DNA of 64,000 bases from Pseudohongiella nitratireducens (GTDB taxonomy: Bacteria; Pseudomonadota; Gammaproteobacteria; Pseudomonadales; Pseudohongiellaceae): NCBI RefSeq assembly GCF_001642735.1, contig NZ_LWHM01000001.1, positions 124,001 to 188,000 of the forward strand, written 5' to 3'. Below the pieces are notes generated by a model. The model did not search any database, was not told where the DNA came from, and worked only from the letters and a program-made list of their open reading frames with translations. The translations under genes were made by a program, and so were the position numbers. Below are positions 44,081 through 53,364 of this stretch, in pieces (positions within the stretch are counted from its first letter, which is position 1; every line of letters begins with the position of its first letter).

Positions 44081-45277
44081 TCATGACCGGATATACCGTC
44101 TGGGCACACGCTGAGTTAACCGGCAAAACAACTCATAAGGAATAGTACCAGCAGCATCAGCAATTTCATTCGCGGGCAAATCATGCCCCCAGGCCTGCCC
44201 CCATAACAGCACTTCATCACCGGGCTTTGCCGACTGATCATGGCTGAGGTCAACCGTCAGCATATCCATGGAAACCCGACCCGCCAGCGGCGCTGTGATA
44301 ACACCTTGCTCTGTGGCAACCAGCGTGCGAGTACCATTGGGTGCATGTCTGGGGTAACCATCACCATAGCCTAAACCAATGACACCAACTCGCATATCAT
44401 GCTCAGCCACATAGGTCGCTCCATAACCGATCGAGTCACCGGCCCTGACATGATTGATGGCCACTAATCGTGATTTCAGGTTCATCACCGGACGCAACCC
44501 TTCATCAGGGCCAACTCGCCCCATCATTGGCGTTGCGCCATAAAGCATAATGCCTGGCCTGACCATGTCCATATGCAATTGTGGCCAACTCAGGATGCCA
44601 GCCGAGGCAGCCATTGTCTTCAGTGTATATTCTGGCAACACCAGCTCGGTCTCTGCCTGCTGGAAAGCCAGAAACTGAGTCTCTGTCAGCGTATCACCCA
44701 GATCATCAGCAGTGGCCAGATGTGACATCAACCCTAGTGGCAAGATGAAAGGCAATTCCGACAAGGCAGCCAATACCTCCCTGGCATCCTTGATTGGCAT
44801 CCCCAGACGGTTCATTCCGGTATTAATCTTTATCCAAAGCCTGGCCTCACTCTTTACCAGTGCCGACTTTACGCCAGAGGGATCCGCTGCAATACAATCG
44901 AGCAATAAATCGAGCTGATAGCGGGAGTGAATGACCCAGTCCATACCACCAGCCAGGATCGCTGACATTTCATCGGCACTGACCGGCCCGCGCATCACCA
45001 GGACGCGTCGATGTGGCACTACCTCTTTGACAACGCTGGCCTCCTGCCAACTGACGACAGCAAACTGGTCATTGGCATCCATAACCTGATCCAGCGCTGC
45101 CACGACAGGCTGAACCCCATGCCCATAAGCATTGGACTTGACGACAGCGCATGCCCGACATAAAGGGGAAGTAAGATGGCTCTTGGCCAGCAGAAAATTG
45201 TGCTGAACCGCCTTCAGGTCGATATCGGCCCAGGCGTGCGGTGGCATGGTCACTGATGAGAAATCACTCTCAGCCAT
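44081..45277 (-). CDS. alr: Alanine racemase
   Basis: The protein has 398 residues from the ATG at 45277; an ATG at 45247 (MPPHAWADIDL) gives 388 and is also possible. Fold-type III PLP enzyme that makes D-alanine for the cell wall. PLP-binding Lys47 lies in CAVVKSNAYGHG, and the second catalytic base Tyr in SIGYGATYVAEHD. IGLGYGDGYPR and GRVSMDMLTVDL are also typical. Its ATG overlaps the last 8 bases of dnaB, the common dnaB-alr order. A 340-bp gap with a large inverted repeat follows its stop. Confidence 0.95.
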   Translation of the reverse strand: MAESDFSSVTMPPHAWADIDLKAVQHNFLLAKSHLTSPLCRACAVVKSNAYGHGVQPVVAALDQVMDANDQFAVVSWQEASVVKEVVPHRRVLVMRGPVSADEMSAILAGGMDWVIHSRYQLDLLLDCIAADPSGVKSALVKSEARLWIKINTGMNRLGMPIKDAREVLAALSELPFILPLGLMSHLATADDLGDTLTETQFLAFQQAETELVLPEYTLKTMAASAGILSWPQLHMDMVRPGIMLYGATPMMGRVGPDEGLRPVMNLKSRLVAINHVRAGDSIGYGATYVAEHDMRVGVIGLGYGDGYPRHAPNGTRTLVATEQGVITAPLAGRVSMDMLTVDLSHDQSAKPGDEVLLWGQAWGHDLPANEIADAAGTIPYELFCRLTQRVPRRYIRS

Positions 45278-46685
45278 AGTTACCATCAAAATCCGGCATG
45301 GCCAGATTATCAAAGCGGGTAAACTGACCCAGGAAGCTCAGACGCACAGTACCAATTGGACCATTACGTTGTTTGCCGATAATAATTTCTGCAACGCCTT
45401 TGTCCGGCGAGTCTTCATTATAGACTTCGTCCCGGTACACAAAAGCAATGATATCCGCGTCCTGCTCGATCGCACCCGATTCCCGCAAATCTGACATCAC
45501 CGGCCGTTTGTTCGGGCGCTGCTCCAGGCTTCGGTTCAACTGTGACAGGGCAATCACGGGACATTCGAACTCCCGCGCCATGGTTTTCAATGAACGTGAA
45601 ATTTCCGAGATCTCGCCAACCCGGTTATCGCCAAAGCCTTTAATTTGCATCAGCTGCAGATAGTCGACGACGATCAGTGCGATACCGCCGTACTCGCGCG
45701 CCACCCGTCTTGCCCGGGCGCGCATCTCAGTGGGACTCAGACCCACCGTATCATCGATCAGCAGCGGTCGGTCTTTCAGCTTGCTCATGGCAGAGGTCAG
45801 TTTCGGCCAGTCCTCTTCCTCCAGCTGCCCGCTGCGCAATCGGCTCTGGTCAATATGCCCGACGGAACTCAGCATACGGAACACCAGGCTTTCGGCTGGC
45901 ATTTCCAGGGAGAATACCAGCACCGGCAAGTCCTGGTTGAGCACCGCATGCTCTGCCAGGTTCATAGCAAACGTGGTTTTACCCATGGACGGTCGACCGG
46001 CGACAATCACCAGGTCAGATTTCTGTAACCCTGATGTCTTTTTATCCAGATCCTTAAACCCGGTCGGCAAACCGGTAATACCGCCCTTGGACTTGATCAG
46101 TTCATCTATCTTATCAAGCGCCTGGGTCAACAGTGGGTTAACCTGTTTGGGGCCGCCATCTTTCGCGCGATTGTCAGCGATATTGAAAACCAGGCGCTCC
46201 GCCAGATCCAGCACATCAGCGGCCTCTTTACCGGCCGGATTGAAGGCGTTGTCAGCTATCTCATTAGAGACAGAAATCAAGGTTCTTAAGGTGGCGCGCT
46301 CACTAATGATACGCGCATAGGTAGTGATGTTGGCAGTACCACGGGCATGGCTGGCCAGGTCTGTGAGGTACTCGATGCCACCAGCACTTTCCAGTTGGTT
46401 CAGATTATCCAGAGACTCAACCAGCGTCACCACATCAATGGGGCGTTCGGCTTCAACCTGACGCTGCATCACGTCAAAAATCTTTTGATGTTCGTGCCGG
46501 TAAAAATCTTCGGTCTGAAGTAACTCAGCAGCATTGTCCCAGGCAGTGTTGTCCTGCATGAGACCACCCAGCACCGCCTGCTCGGCCTCTACCGAATGCG
46601 GGGGCACCTTCAATGTGGAGACGGCATCACTGCGCTTGCCAAACGATGGTTCTCTGACCACCTGTGATTCCGTACTATCCGACAT
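45270..46685 (-). CDS. dnaB: Replicative DNA helicase DnaB
   Basis: The protein has 471 residues, the full length. The N-terminal helical domain (about 28-130; PPHSVEAEQAVLGGLM) is followed by the RecA-like helicase domain with Walker A GRPSMGKT at 230-237, Walker B LIVVDYLQLM, and the arginine-finger region near the C-terminus. No intein is present at the usual Walker A insertion point. It works as a hexamer at the replication fork. It sits between rplI, from which a terminator separates it, and alr, with which it overlaps by 8 bp. Confidence 0.98.
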   Translation of the reverse strand: MSDSTESQVVREPSFGKRSDAVSTLKVPPHSVEAEQAVLGGLMQDNTAWDNAAELLQTEDFYRHEHQKIFDVMQRQVEAERPIDVVTLVESLDNLNQLESAGGIEYLTDLASHARGTANITTYARIISERATLRTLISVSNEIADNAFNPAGKEAADVLDLAERLVFNIADNRAKDGGPKQVNPLLTQALDKIDELIKSKGGITGLPTGFKDLDKKTSGLQKSDLVIVAGRPSMGKTTFAMNLAEHAVLNQDLPVLVFSLEMPAESLVFRMLSSVGHIDQSRLRSGQLEEEDWPKLTSAMSKLKDRPLLIDDTVGLSPTEMRARARRVAREYGGIALIVVDYLQLMQIKGFGDNRVGEISEISRSLKTMAREFECPVIALSQLNRSLEQRPNKRPVMSDLRESGAIEQDADIIAFVYRDEVYNEDSPDKGVAEIIIGKQRNGPIGTVRLSFLGQFTRFDNLAMPDFDGNYG

Positions 46686-46721
46686 ATTCAGTCACCATCG
46701 CTATTTGTGTTTATTGTAGCC

Positions 46722-46760
46722 AAAAAAAAGCACCGCTTCACAGACAGGAGCGGTGCTTTT
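46722..46760 (-). terminator. Terminator between rplI and dnaB
   Basis: AAAAGCACCGCT (46726-46737) pairs with AGCGGTGCTTTT (46749-46760). On the minus strand eight T (46729-46722) follow. It separates the ribosomal protein operon from dnaB. Confidence 0.9.
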
Positions 46761-46825
46761 TATTTTCCCACCCGAAGCCGGATGGAAACAAGTTTATCTG
46801 CAGTCTCTGTGACTGCCAATCAACT

Positions 46826-47278
46826 TCAGTCTTTCGCCGTGACGACTGAAAGCTGAATATCGGCCTCAACTTCTGAGCCCAGGTCGATTGTGATGGTGTA
46901 TTCACCCGTTTCACGAATCGCGCCGACAGACAGACGAACTTCTGATTTGACAATATCACCACCAGCAGCGTTCACCGCATCAGCGATATCTTTAGTGCCT
47001 ACAGAGCCGAACAGCTTGCCTTCTTCACCAGCGTTCACGCCAATAGTCACTGTCATGTTTTCCAGCTTGGCAGCACGAGACTGTGCAGCAGCCACTTTTT
47101 CGTTGTGGGCGGCCATCAGTTCAGCGCGGCGCGCTTCAAAGTCTTTCAGGTTTTCTTTCGTTGCAGCGACAGCCTTGCCCTGAGGGAACAGGAAGTTGCG
47201 TGCATAACCGGCTTTAACTGTCGCCTGATCACCAACGCTGCCAAGACGGCCTACTTTTTCCAGCAAAATTACGTTCAT
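46826..47278 (-). CDS. rplI: 50S ribosomal protein L9
   Basis: The protein has 150 residues, the standard length. The N-terminal RNA-binding domain reads [20 protein letters not shown] and [17 protein letters not shown]. The long connecting helix and the C-terminal domain ([20 protein letters not shown]) follow. It is the last gene of the rpsF-rpsR-DUF2232-rplI operon, 45 bp after the membrane protein gene, and a strong terminator follows it. Confidence 0.98.
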   Translation of the reverse strand: MNVILLEKVGRLGSVGDQATVKAGYARNFLFPQGKAVAATKENLKDFEARRAELMAAHNEKVAAAQSRAAKLENMTVTIGVNAGEEGKLFGSVGTKDIADAVNAAGGDIVKSEVRLSVGAIRETGEYTITIDLGSEVEADIQLSVVTAKD

Positions 47279-47323
47279 GTTAATTACCTCAATTTAATCC
47301 AGATTCGTGTCCGGTCCAGATGC

Positions 47324-48169
47324 TTAATTCTCGTTGTCATCACGGCGTTTCAAGCGGCCGCGGAAATCATAAAAACTGTCGATCAGCGCAAAAACTGCGA
47401 CTATCTGCATGATAGGCGGGCTCATCAGCAACAAGTAAAAGCCGAGCAGCATCATCCCTGACCAGCCTTTCACTTTAACCAACCCATGCACCATCGCAAT
47501 ACCGGCAATAAGCAGGGGCAAACTGAAATACATTGCCCACCCTGCCAGCGCCGTCGATCCAAACCCTGCTAACAAGAACAGCAGCAACAACAGCCCTGCC
47601 ACTTGTGGTTGTAATCTCAGCGCGTGAAATTCAGCCTGAAACCCACCAGGGTTGTACAACCGGGCTTGCCACCATCGGGCAAGGATCAAACAGGTGATCG
47701 CCACCATCATGTGCATGACGCCAAACATGCTGATCAGCGTCGTCTGCAGCAACTCTGCAGATATCTCAGGCTGATCGGTCGCACTTTGCGCCAGAAAGTT
47801 ACCGACCTGAGTCTGCAACTGCTCCAACACACCGGGGCGAAGCCGTAGAGCCACTTCGCTTCCGGCACCAACCAGCAAACTGACCAACAGCGCTGGTTGC
47901 CATGACTGTGTTCGCCTCAGCACAGCGGCCATCGGCAACACACCTAACAACAGAATAAGTGGCGTCAGATCACCAACCCAGGCCCAGCCCAATAATGGCA
48001 GTACGGCCCAAATGGCGACCTGCATCGCCGCGGTTCCACCTTGTCTCAACATGACCAGGCCGACAATAGCCGGACTGATCAGATTCAGTAGTGGAACCAT
48101 GCCTGACAACATGGATGCGACTATCGCCTGTCGGCGACCATTCATTGCATACCTGGCCAGGCCTAGCAT
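47324..48169 (-). CDS. DUF2232-like membrane protein in the ribosomal operon
   Basis: The protein has 281 residues and six or seven membrane helices. The ATG at 48169 is taken as the start; an ATG at 48145 is possible. It lies between rpsR and rplI, where pseudomonads and relatives also carry a hydrophobic protein of this size (DUF2232/YybS-like). Segments such as LSGMVPLLNLISPAIVGLVM, WAVLPLLGWAWVGDLTPLIL and LLLLLFLLAGFGSTALAG show the helices. The C-terminus ends in charged residues (RGRLKRRDDNEN). Function is unknown. Confidence 0.8.
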   Translation of the reverse strand: MLGLARYAMNGRRQAIVASMLSGMVPLLNLISPAIVGLVMLRQGGTAAMQVAIWAVLPLLGWAWVGDLTPLILLLGVLPMAAVLRRTQSWQPALLVSLLVGAGSEVALRLRPGVLEQLQTQVGNFLAQSATDQPEISAELLQTTLISMFGVMHMMVAITCLILARWWQARLYNPGGFQAEFHALRLQPQVAGLLLLLFLLAGFGSTALAGWAMYFSLPLLIAGIAMVHGLVKVKGWSGMMLLGFYLLLMSPPIMQIVAVFALIDSFYDFRGRLKRRDDNEN

Positions 48170-48214
48170 CTCTGCTTACCACTCCAACCCGCAGACTGCG
48201 GGATAGAAACGTGC

Positions 48215-48445
48215 TTACACGTTATGACTATCAGTGTACGGAATCAGAGCCAGATGGCGAGCGCGCTTAACGGCTGTTGCCAGTTGACGCTGATAACGTG
48301 CTTTAGTACCGGTAATACGGCTGGGGACAATTTTGCCTGTTTCAGACACGTATGCCTTCAGCGTTTCCAGATCTTTGTAGTCGATTTCCTTGACACCTTC
48401 AGCGGTGAATTTGCAGTACTTACGACGGCGAAAAAATCGTGACAT
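48215..48445 (-). CDS. rpsR: 30S ribosomal protein S18
   Basis: The protein has 76 residues with AAGGA before the ATG. It shows the S18 pattern [32 protein letters not shown] and [19 protein letters not shown]. It pairs with S6 on the platform of the small subunit. It lies 26 bp after rpsF in the same operon. The Cys in RRRKYCKF is the single zinc-binding-type remnant. Confidence 0.98.
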   Translation of the reverse strand: MSRFFRRRKYCKFTAEGVKEIDYKDLETLKAYVSETGKIVPSRITGTKARYQRQLATAVKRARHLALIPYTDSHNV

Positions 48446-48471
48446 GTTATAAGTCCTTCAGTAACTGGTGA

Positions 48472-48975
48472 TTATTTATCAGCGTCTTCGCTGCTGGCTT
48501 CTTCCGCTTTCTCTTCGCTGGCTGCTTCAGAAGTAGCTTCTTCAGCTTTGGCTTCTTCAGCCTTCTTCTCTTCAGCTCTTTCAGCGGCACGAGTTGCGGC
48601 TTCATCGTCCTGACGACGCTTTTGCTCAGCACGAGCACGACGCTCACGGCTTTCACGCTCACCTTGCAGAATCAGGGACTCTTCAGTGATAGCTTCGTCT
48701 TTCTTGATTTCCAGGTGACGCAGAATAGCATCGTTGTAGCGGAACAGCGTGATAATTTCATCCAGCACTTCACGGCCACATTCAACGTTCATCAGCACGT
48801 AATGTGCTTTATGGATCTTGTTGATTGGGTAGGCCAGTTGGCGACGACCCCAGTCTTCCTGACGGTGGATTTGACCGCCAGATTCTTTGATCATCTGGGT
48901 GTAGCGCTCAACCATTGCCGGCACCTGATCGCTCTGATCGGGATGCACGACAAATACGATTTCGTAATGTCTCAT
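48472..48975 (-). CDS. rpsF: 30S ribosomal protein S6 with long charged tail
   Basis: The protein has 167 residues from the ATG at 48975, with AAAGGAG 6 bases upstream; an upstream in-frame start at 48993 is not needed. The S6 core ([46 protein letters not shown]) ends near residue 105. The last 60 residues are a Glu/Ala/Lys-rich tail ([14 protein letters not shown]), longer than the E. coli one, which receives added glutamates from RimK. It is the first gene of the operon; a sigma-70 promoter and a leader hairpin lie upstream. Confidence 0.97.
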   Translation of the reverse strand: MRHYEIVFVVHPDQSDQVPAMVERYTQMIKESGGQIHRQEDWGRRQLAYPINKIHKAHYVLMNVECGREVLDEIITLFRYNDAILRHLEIKKDEAITEESLILQGERESRERRARAEQKRRQDDEAATRAAERAEEKKAEEAKAEEATSEAASEEKAEEASSEDADK

Positions 48976-49003
48976 AGAGACTCCTTTCGGCAATAAGTCT
49001 TCC

Positions 49004-49028
49004 GTCTTATAAAAAGCTTCGGTAAGAC
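49004..49028 (-). promoter_or_regulatory. Possible S6:S18-binding leader hairpin
   Basis: In the rpsF leader GTCTTA (49028-49023) pairs with TAAGAC (49009-49004), with CCGAAGC at the start of the loop. The known S6:S18 autoregulatory element has an unpaired CCG next to a stem at this place in many bacteria. The match is by position and by CCG only. Confidence 0.35.
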
Positions 49029-49086
49029 AAGGAGTTAAAGTAATTCCTCGGCATCCTTGCCAGGGACAGGGACGACGGGATCGGGC

Positions 49087-49115
49087 ATTTTAGAGAAAGC
49101 GGAGCCCTGATGCAA
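49087..49115 (-). promoter_or_regulatory. Sigma-70 promoter of the rpsF operon
   Basis: On the minus strand TTGCAT (49115-49110), a 17-base spacer and TAAAAT (49092-49087) give a good promoter. Transcription would begin near 49080, leaving a leader of about 105 bases before rpsF. Confidence 0.65.
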
Positions 49116-49157
49116 TGATTTTAAGGGGTTTTGCCTTTATTTTGCTGCAAGTTCGAC

Positions 49158-49958
49158 TCAGGAAGCGTGCTTCGCTGTTCGCTGCCTGACCGCTTCATAT
49201 AGACAGACTCCCGTGGCGACTGACACATTCAGGCTACTGACAGAACCGTGCATGGGAATCGACAGCAAAAAGTCGCAGTGCTCCCGGGTCAGGCGTCGCA
49301 TTCCTGCGCCTTCGGATCCCATTACCAGCGCCAGTGGCCCGGTCAGATCCGCTTCATACAGTGTCTGCTCTGCTTCTCCAGCAGCGCCACTTATCCAGAT
49401 ACCGCGTTCCTGTAATTGCTTCAATGTGCGACTCAGGTTGGTCACTGCAATCAAAGGCACCCGTTCGGCAGCACCCACGGCCACTTTGCGGACCGTCATA
49501 TTCAATGGTGCTGAATTATCCTTGGGTACCACGACCGCATGAACACCGGCCGCATCGGCAGAACGCAAACAGGCTCCCAGGTTGTGAGGGTCGGTAATTT
49601 CATCCAGGATCAACAGAAACGGCGCCTCATCCAGGCCATCCAACAGCTTTTCCAGATCCTTCTCGCTGCCGCGACGGTCGGGTAACTCGCATAATGCAGC
49701 CACGCCTTGATGCGCCAGCTTCGCCGGTCTTTTCCCGGATTTACCCGGCGTACGGCTTTCGCTATGCAGCCTCTTCTCCAGCGCAGCACCCGGTAATACC
49801 GTCATGCGAACACCCACGCTATCCGCCAGTGCCTTCACTTCGTCAATACGACGGTCTTCACGTTCTTTCTGCACCAGCAATTCACTGATGTCCTGAGCAT
49901 GCTGTTTCAGTAACTCGCTAACCGCGTGTATACCAACAACCCATTCTTTTGCTGCCAT
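49158..49958 (-). CDS. rlmB: 23S rRNA 2'-O-ribose G2251 methyltransferase
   Basis: The protein has 266 residues, slightly longer than in E. coli. The N-terminal substrate-binding domain (about 5-80) begins WVVGIHAVSELLKQHAQDI. The SPOUT domain follows with NLGACLRSADAAGVHAVVVP near 125-144, LVMGSEGAGMRRLTREHCD near 212-230 and SIPMHGSVSSLNVSVATGV near 233-251, the knotted SAM site. It lies 46 bp after rnr, the common rnr-rlmB pair. Confidence 0.96.
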   Translation of the reverse strand: MAAKEWVVGIHAVSELLKQHAQDISELLVQKEREDRRIDEVKALADSVGVRMTVLPGAALEKRLHSESRTPGKSGKRPAKLAHQGVAALCELPDRRGSEKDLEKLLDGLDEAPFLLILDEITDPHNLGACLRSADAAGVHAVVVPKDNSAPLNMTVRKVAVGAAERVPLIAVTNLSRTLKQLQERGIWISGAAGEAEQTLYEADLTGPLALVMGSEGAGMRRLTREHCDFLLSIPMHGSVSSLNVSVATGVCLYEAVRQRTAKHAS

Positions 49959-50004
49959 CTATCCTGTTTCTACCTGTTCTTGATGTGAATGCTGCCGAGC
50001 GCGA

Positions 50005-52566
50005 TCAATCGAGCACCTGACGCTTGGCATTTGATTTGCGACGCGCACTTTTCTTCGCGGCTTTCGGCTTCGCTTTGCCAGCGCCCGCTTTTTTGGCGCC
50101 GGCGGCCGCCGCCTTTGCCTTGCTGCCGCCCGCCTTTTTACGGACATTCTTCTTTTTTGCTGTTTTCCTGGCAGCGGGGTTTGCTGTCTGTTTGCCGCCA
50201 GCTTTCACTGCAGCAGAGCCTCCCGACACCGATTTCTTCTTGCCTGCCGGCTTTCGCTTTGCGTTCGATGACTTGGCATTGCGCTTGGCGGCACCACCTT
50301 TATTGTCTGTATCGCCACGACCAGAAACCCACTGCAAATCAATCTTGCGCTCATCCAGATCAACGCGAGCCACTCGCACACGCACCGGGTCACCCAGGCG
50401 GAACGTGACGCCGTTACGCTCGCCACGCAACCATTGTTTGACCGGGTCAAACTGATAGTAATCGTTATCCAGCGCGGTGATATGGACCAGCCCTTCGACG
50501 TAGATATCGTTAAGCTGCACAAACAGCCCGAAGCCGGTCACCGAGCTGATCGTGCCGTCAAATTCCTCGCCCACTCTATCCATGACATATTCGCATTTGA
50601 GCCAGTCCAGCACATCATAACTGGCGGCATCAGCGCGACGTTCGGAAACAGAGCAATCTTCACCGAACTGCTGCATTTCTTTTTCCTGGTACGGATAAAT
50701 ATCCCGCTTGGCCAGCTTGCCAGCGCCAGCCACCTTGATTGCCTTGCCTGGCATCTTGCCGTTACGAATCAGATAGCGAATGGCTCGATGAACCAGCAAA
50801 TCAGGGTAGCGACGAATTGGCGATGTAAAATGTGTGTAGGCATCAAAGTTGAGTCCGAAGTGGCCGTTGTTCTCCACCTGATAGACTGCCTGCAACATCG
50901 AGCGCACCATCATGGTCTGGATCAGATGACCATCCGGGCGCTCCGCGGTCATCTCCAGCACACGCTGATAATCCTTGGGAGTCGGCTTGGCCGAGCGTGA
51001 CAGTAAAATACCCCGCTCTTTAAGGAAGGCTTTCAGGTTATCCATCTTGTCCATGTTAGGACCATCATGAACCCGGTACAGTGCTGGCAGCTCTGATTCG
51101 CTCAAACACTGCGCCGCGCAGATGTTAGCCATCAGCATGCACTCTTCAATAAGCCGGTGCGCATCGTTACGGATGACCGGCACAATTTCCCGGATTTTAC
51201 GCGTCTCGCCAAAGACAATGCGTGTTTCATTGCCGGAGAAATCCATGGCACCGGATTTACGCCGTGCCGCTGACAGCTTTTGGTAAACTTCGTACAACGC
51301 CTCAAGGTGCGGCAACACCTCTGCATATCGCGCCTGCAAACGAACCTTGCTGCGCGCTCTGGCCTCACCTTCCGGTTCAGCTTCCAGCATTTCCGCCACT
51401 TCTGTGTAGGTCAGCCGGGCATGCGACCAGATCACGCCTTCATAAAAGCGATAGCTTTTGAGCATGCCGGTGCGGCCCAACTCCATTTCACAAACCATCA
51501 CCAGACGGTCGCAATGTGGATTCAGGGAGCACAGGCCATTCGATAAGACTTCCGGCAGCATGGGAATCACATGACCCGGGAAATAAACCGAGTTACCGCG
51601 ATTCTGTGCTTCGATATCCAGTGACTCACCCGGTTTTACGTAGTGAGACACATCGGCGATGGCAACAAACAGCTTCGCCGTCCCATGAGGACCGGGCTCA
51701 CAGTACACGGCATCATCAAAGTCTTTGGCGTCTTCGCCATCGATCGTGACAAAGGGCAGCTTGCGCAAATCCTGCCGGCCTTTCAGTTCATCTTTGGAAA
51801 CTGTGGTTGGCAAACTCCCCAACGCAGACTCAACTGCTTGCGGCCATTCATGAGGAATGCCATGGCTGCGCACAGCAACATCAATTTCCATACCCGGCGC
51901 CATGTGGTCGCCCAGGATTTCTACCACCTCGCCGGTGGCCTTGCGGCGACGGTCCGGATAATTGGTCAGGCGCGCAACTACAAACTGGCCGTCCTCGGCC
52001 TTGCCCTGGGCGTTCTCAGGTATCAACACTTCCTGGCTGATGCGGCGATTGTCCGGCACGACCAGGCCAAAGCCACTGTCTTTATAAAAGCGGCCCACCA
52101 CCTGATTCGTCCGGCGCTCCAGGATCTCGACGATCATGCCTTCTTTTCGGCCACGCCGGTCGACTCCGGCAACGCGCGCCAGCACCATATCGCCATCAAA
52201 CACACGCAGCATTTCATTAGGGGGCAGGAACAGATCACCCGATCCGTCCTGTGGCACAAAGAAGCCACTGCCTTCTTTATTACCCTGAACGCGCCCTTTG
52301 ATCAGCTCCATTTTATCCGCCAGACCAAACACGCCCCGCCGATTGCTGATCAACTGCCCATCACGTGACATGGCAATCAACCGACGGCGCAGCGCCTCGC
52401 TTTGCTGCGGGTCATCTGCCAGGTTCAGGGCCTCGCACAACGACTCATAACTGACAGGCTCGGCGATCTCTTCCATCATTGACAGAATAAATTCACGGCT
52501 TGGAATGGGGTTTTCGTATTTTTCCGCTTCCCGGGAAGCGTGGGGATCTTTATTTTTTCTGGCCAT
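50005..52566 (-). CDS. rnr: Exoribonuclease R
   Basis: The protein has 853 residues from the ATG at 52566; a GTG at 52581 is in frame. Domains: N-terminal helix-turn-helix (about 15-80), two cold-shock domains (about 85-240), the RNB catalytic domain (about 260-600) with acidic site IDGEDAKDFDDAVYCEPG, and an S1 domain (about 650-735; GTISSVTGFGLFVQLNDIYV). The last 100 residues are a Lys/Ala-rich tail (KRKPAGKKKSVSGG, KAAKKSARRKS) that likely binds RNA or ribosomes and is longer than in E. coli. It degrades structured RNA 3' to 5'. Confidence 0.97.
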   Translation of the reverse strand: MARKNKDPHASREAEKYENPIPSREFILSMMEEIAEPVSYESLCEALNLADDPQQSEALRRRLIAMSRDGQLISNRRGVFGLADKMELIKGRVQGNKEGSGFFVPQDGSGDLFLPPNEMLRVFDGDMVLARVAGVDRRGRKEGMIVEILERRTNQVVGRFYKDSGFGLVVPDNRRISQEVLIPENAQGKAEDGQFVVARLTNYPDRRRKATGEVVEILGDHMAPGMEIDVAVRSHGIPHEWPQAVESALGSLPTTVSKDELKGRQDLRKLPFVTIDGEDAKDFDDAVYCEPGPHGTAKLFVAIADVSHYVKPGESLDIEAQNRGNSVYFPGHVIPMLPEVLSNGLCSLNPHCDRLVMVCEMELGRTGMLKSYRFYEGVIWSHARLTYTEVAEMLEAEPEGEARARSKVRLQARYAEVLPHLEALYEVYQKLSAARRKSGAMDFSGNETRIVFGETRKIREIVPVIRNDAHRLIEECMLMANICAAQCLSESELPALYRVHDGPNMDKMDNLKAFLKERGILLSRSAKPTPKDYQRVLEMTAERPDGHLIQTMMVRSMLQAVYQVENNGHFGLNFDAYTHFTSPIRRYPDLLVHRAIRYLIRNGKMPGKAIKVAGAGKLAKRDIYPYQEKEMQQFGEDCSVSERRADAASYDVLDWLKCEYVMDRVGEEFDGTISSVTGFGLFVQLNDIYVEGLVHITALDNDYYQFDPVKQWLRGERNGVTFRLGDPVRVRVARVDLDERKIDLQWVSGRGDTDNKGGAAKRNAKSSNAKRKPAGKKKSVSGGSAAVKAGGKQTANPAARKTAKKKNVRKKAGGSKAKAAAAGAKKAGAGKAKPKAAKKSARRKSNAKRQVLD

Positions 52567-52740
52567 ATCTAGTCGGCACACTCTCTTTTTTCATCGTTAT
52601 ATTGAATGGCAGTATACACCCAGACCTGCGCAAATACTGGTAAATTCTCACAATATTGCAATTGAGGTGGGATTTTTCTGGTCTTGCCGCTAGAATTGGG
52701 TCACCCCAATTTTCACGTCATAGATTTATGCAGGCAGTAT

Positions 52741-53361
52741 ATGACTTCCCCACAATCCAACACCCGTCAATCAAATCATCCCTCGAACTGGGCTGACACC
52801 AATCTACGCTACGGTTATGTCAGCCGTGTGTTGCACTGGCTGATGGCTGCGATGATTTTCTGGCAATTTCTGGGGATGACATTACGGGCAATATTAGGTC
52901 GAACGCCGTTGGTCGCATTTTTCGTAAAGTGGCACCCTATTGTGGGCTCAACGCTACTGGTATTAATCCTGCTCCGCCTTGCCTGGTTCTGGCTGAACCG
53001 TCACCACCGCCCCGGGGTTATCCCGCCAGTTTCAGCACCTCGCTATGGCAGCGGCATCAACTGGGCAAAAGCAGGACATGTGGCCCTCTACGGGCTTATG
53101 CTATGCATACCGCTACTGGGGTTCATTCGACTGTACGGCTCAGGGCGAGGGTTCGCACCTTTCGGCATTGAGATTTTTGCCGAGACGGGACAGGAAATTG
53201 CGTGGACGATTGCTCTGGCAGATGCACTGCACGGTGAACTGGCGTGGTTTTTCCTGGTGCTGATTGTCGGCCATATTGCCATGGTCTACATTCATGAGAA
53301 ATACCAGAATGACGGCACGCTGAAACGCATGGCAGGTCGCTTAAAAAAGACCAGGAAATAA
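52741..53361 (+). CDS. Cytochrome b561-type membrane protein
   Basis: The protein has 206 residues from the ATG at 52741; an ATG at 52684 would give an unlikely 19-residue extension. Four membrane helices carry the haem-ligand His residues: SRVLHWLMAAMIFW, FFVKWHPIVGSTLLVLIL, KAGHVALYGLMLCIPLLG and ADALHGELAWFFLVLIVGH. Bacterial b561 proteins move electrons between quinone and periplasmic acceptors such as superoxide. A small palindrome, AATTGGG/CCCAATT (52694-52711), lies 30 bp upstream in the region shared with divergent rnr. The stop is 3 bp from the convergent ATPase gene. Confidence 0.92.
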   Translation: MTSPQSNTRQSNHPSNWADTNLRYGYVSRVLHWLMAAMIFWQFLGMTLRAILGRTPLVAFFVKWHPIVGSTLLVLILLRLAWFWLNRHHRPGVIPPVSAPRYGSGINWAKAGHVALYGLMLCIPLLGFIRLYGSGRGFAPFGIEIFAETGQEIAWTIALADALHGELAWFFLVLIVGHIAMVYIHEKYQNDGTLKRMAGRLKKTRK

Positions 53362-53364
53362 TCC

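Noticed and set aside
52694-52711. Terminator or operator AATTGGG/CCCAATT before the cytochrome b561 gene
   Set aside because: Short arms and no T-run in the sense needed; too weak to call although it sits in a divergent promoter region.
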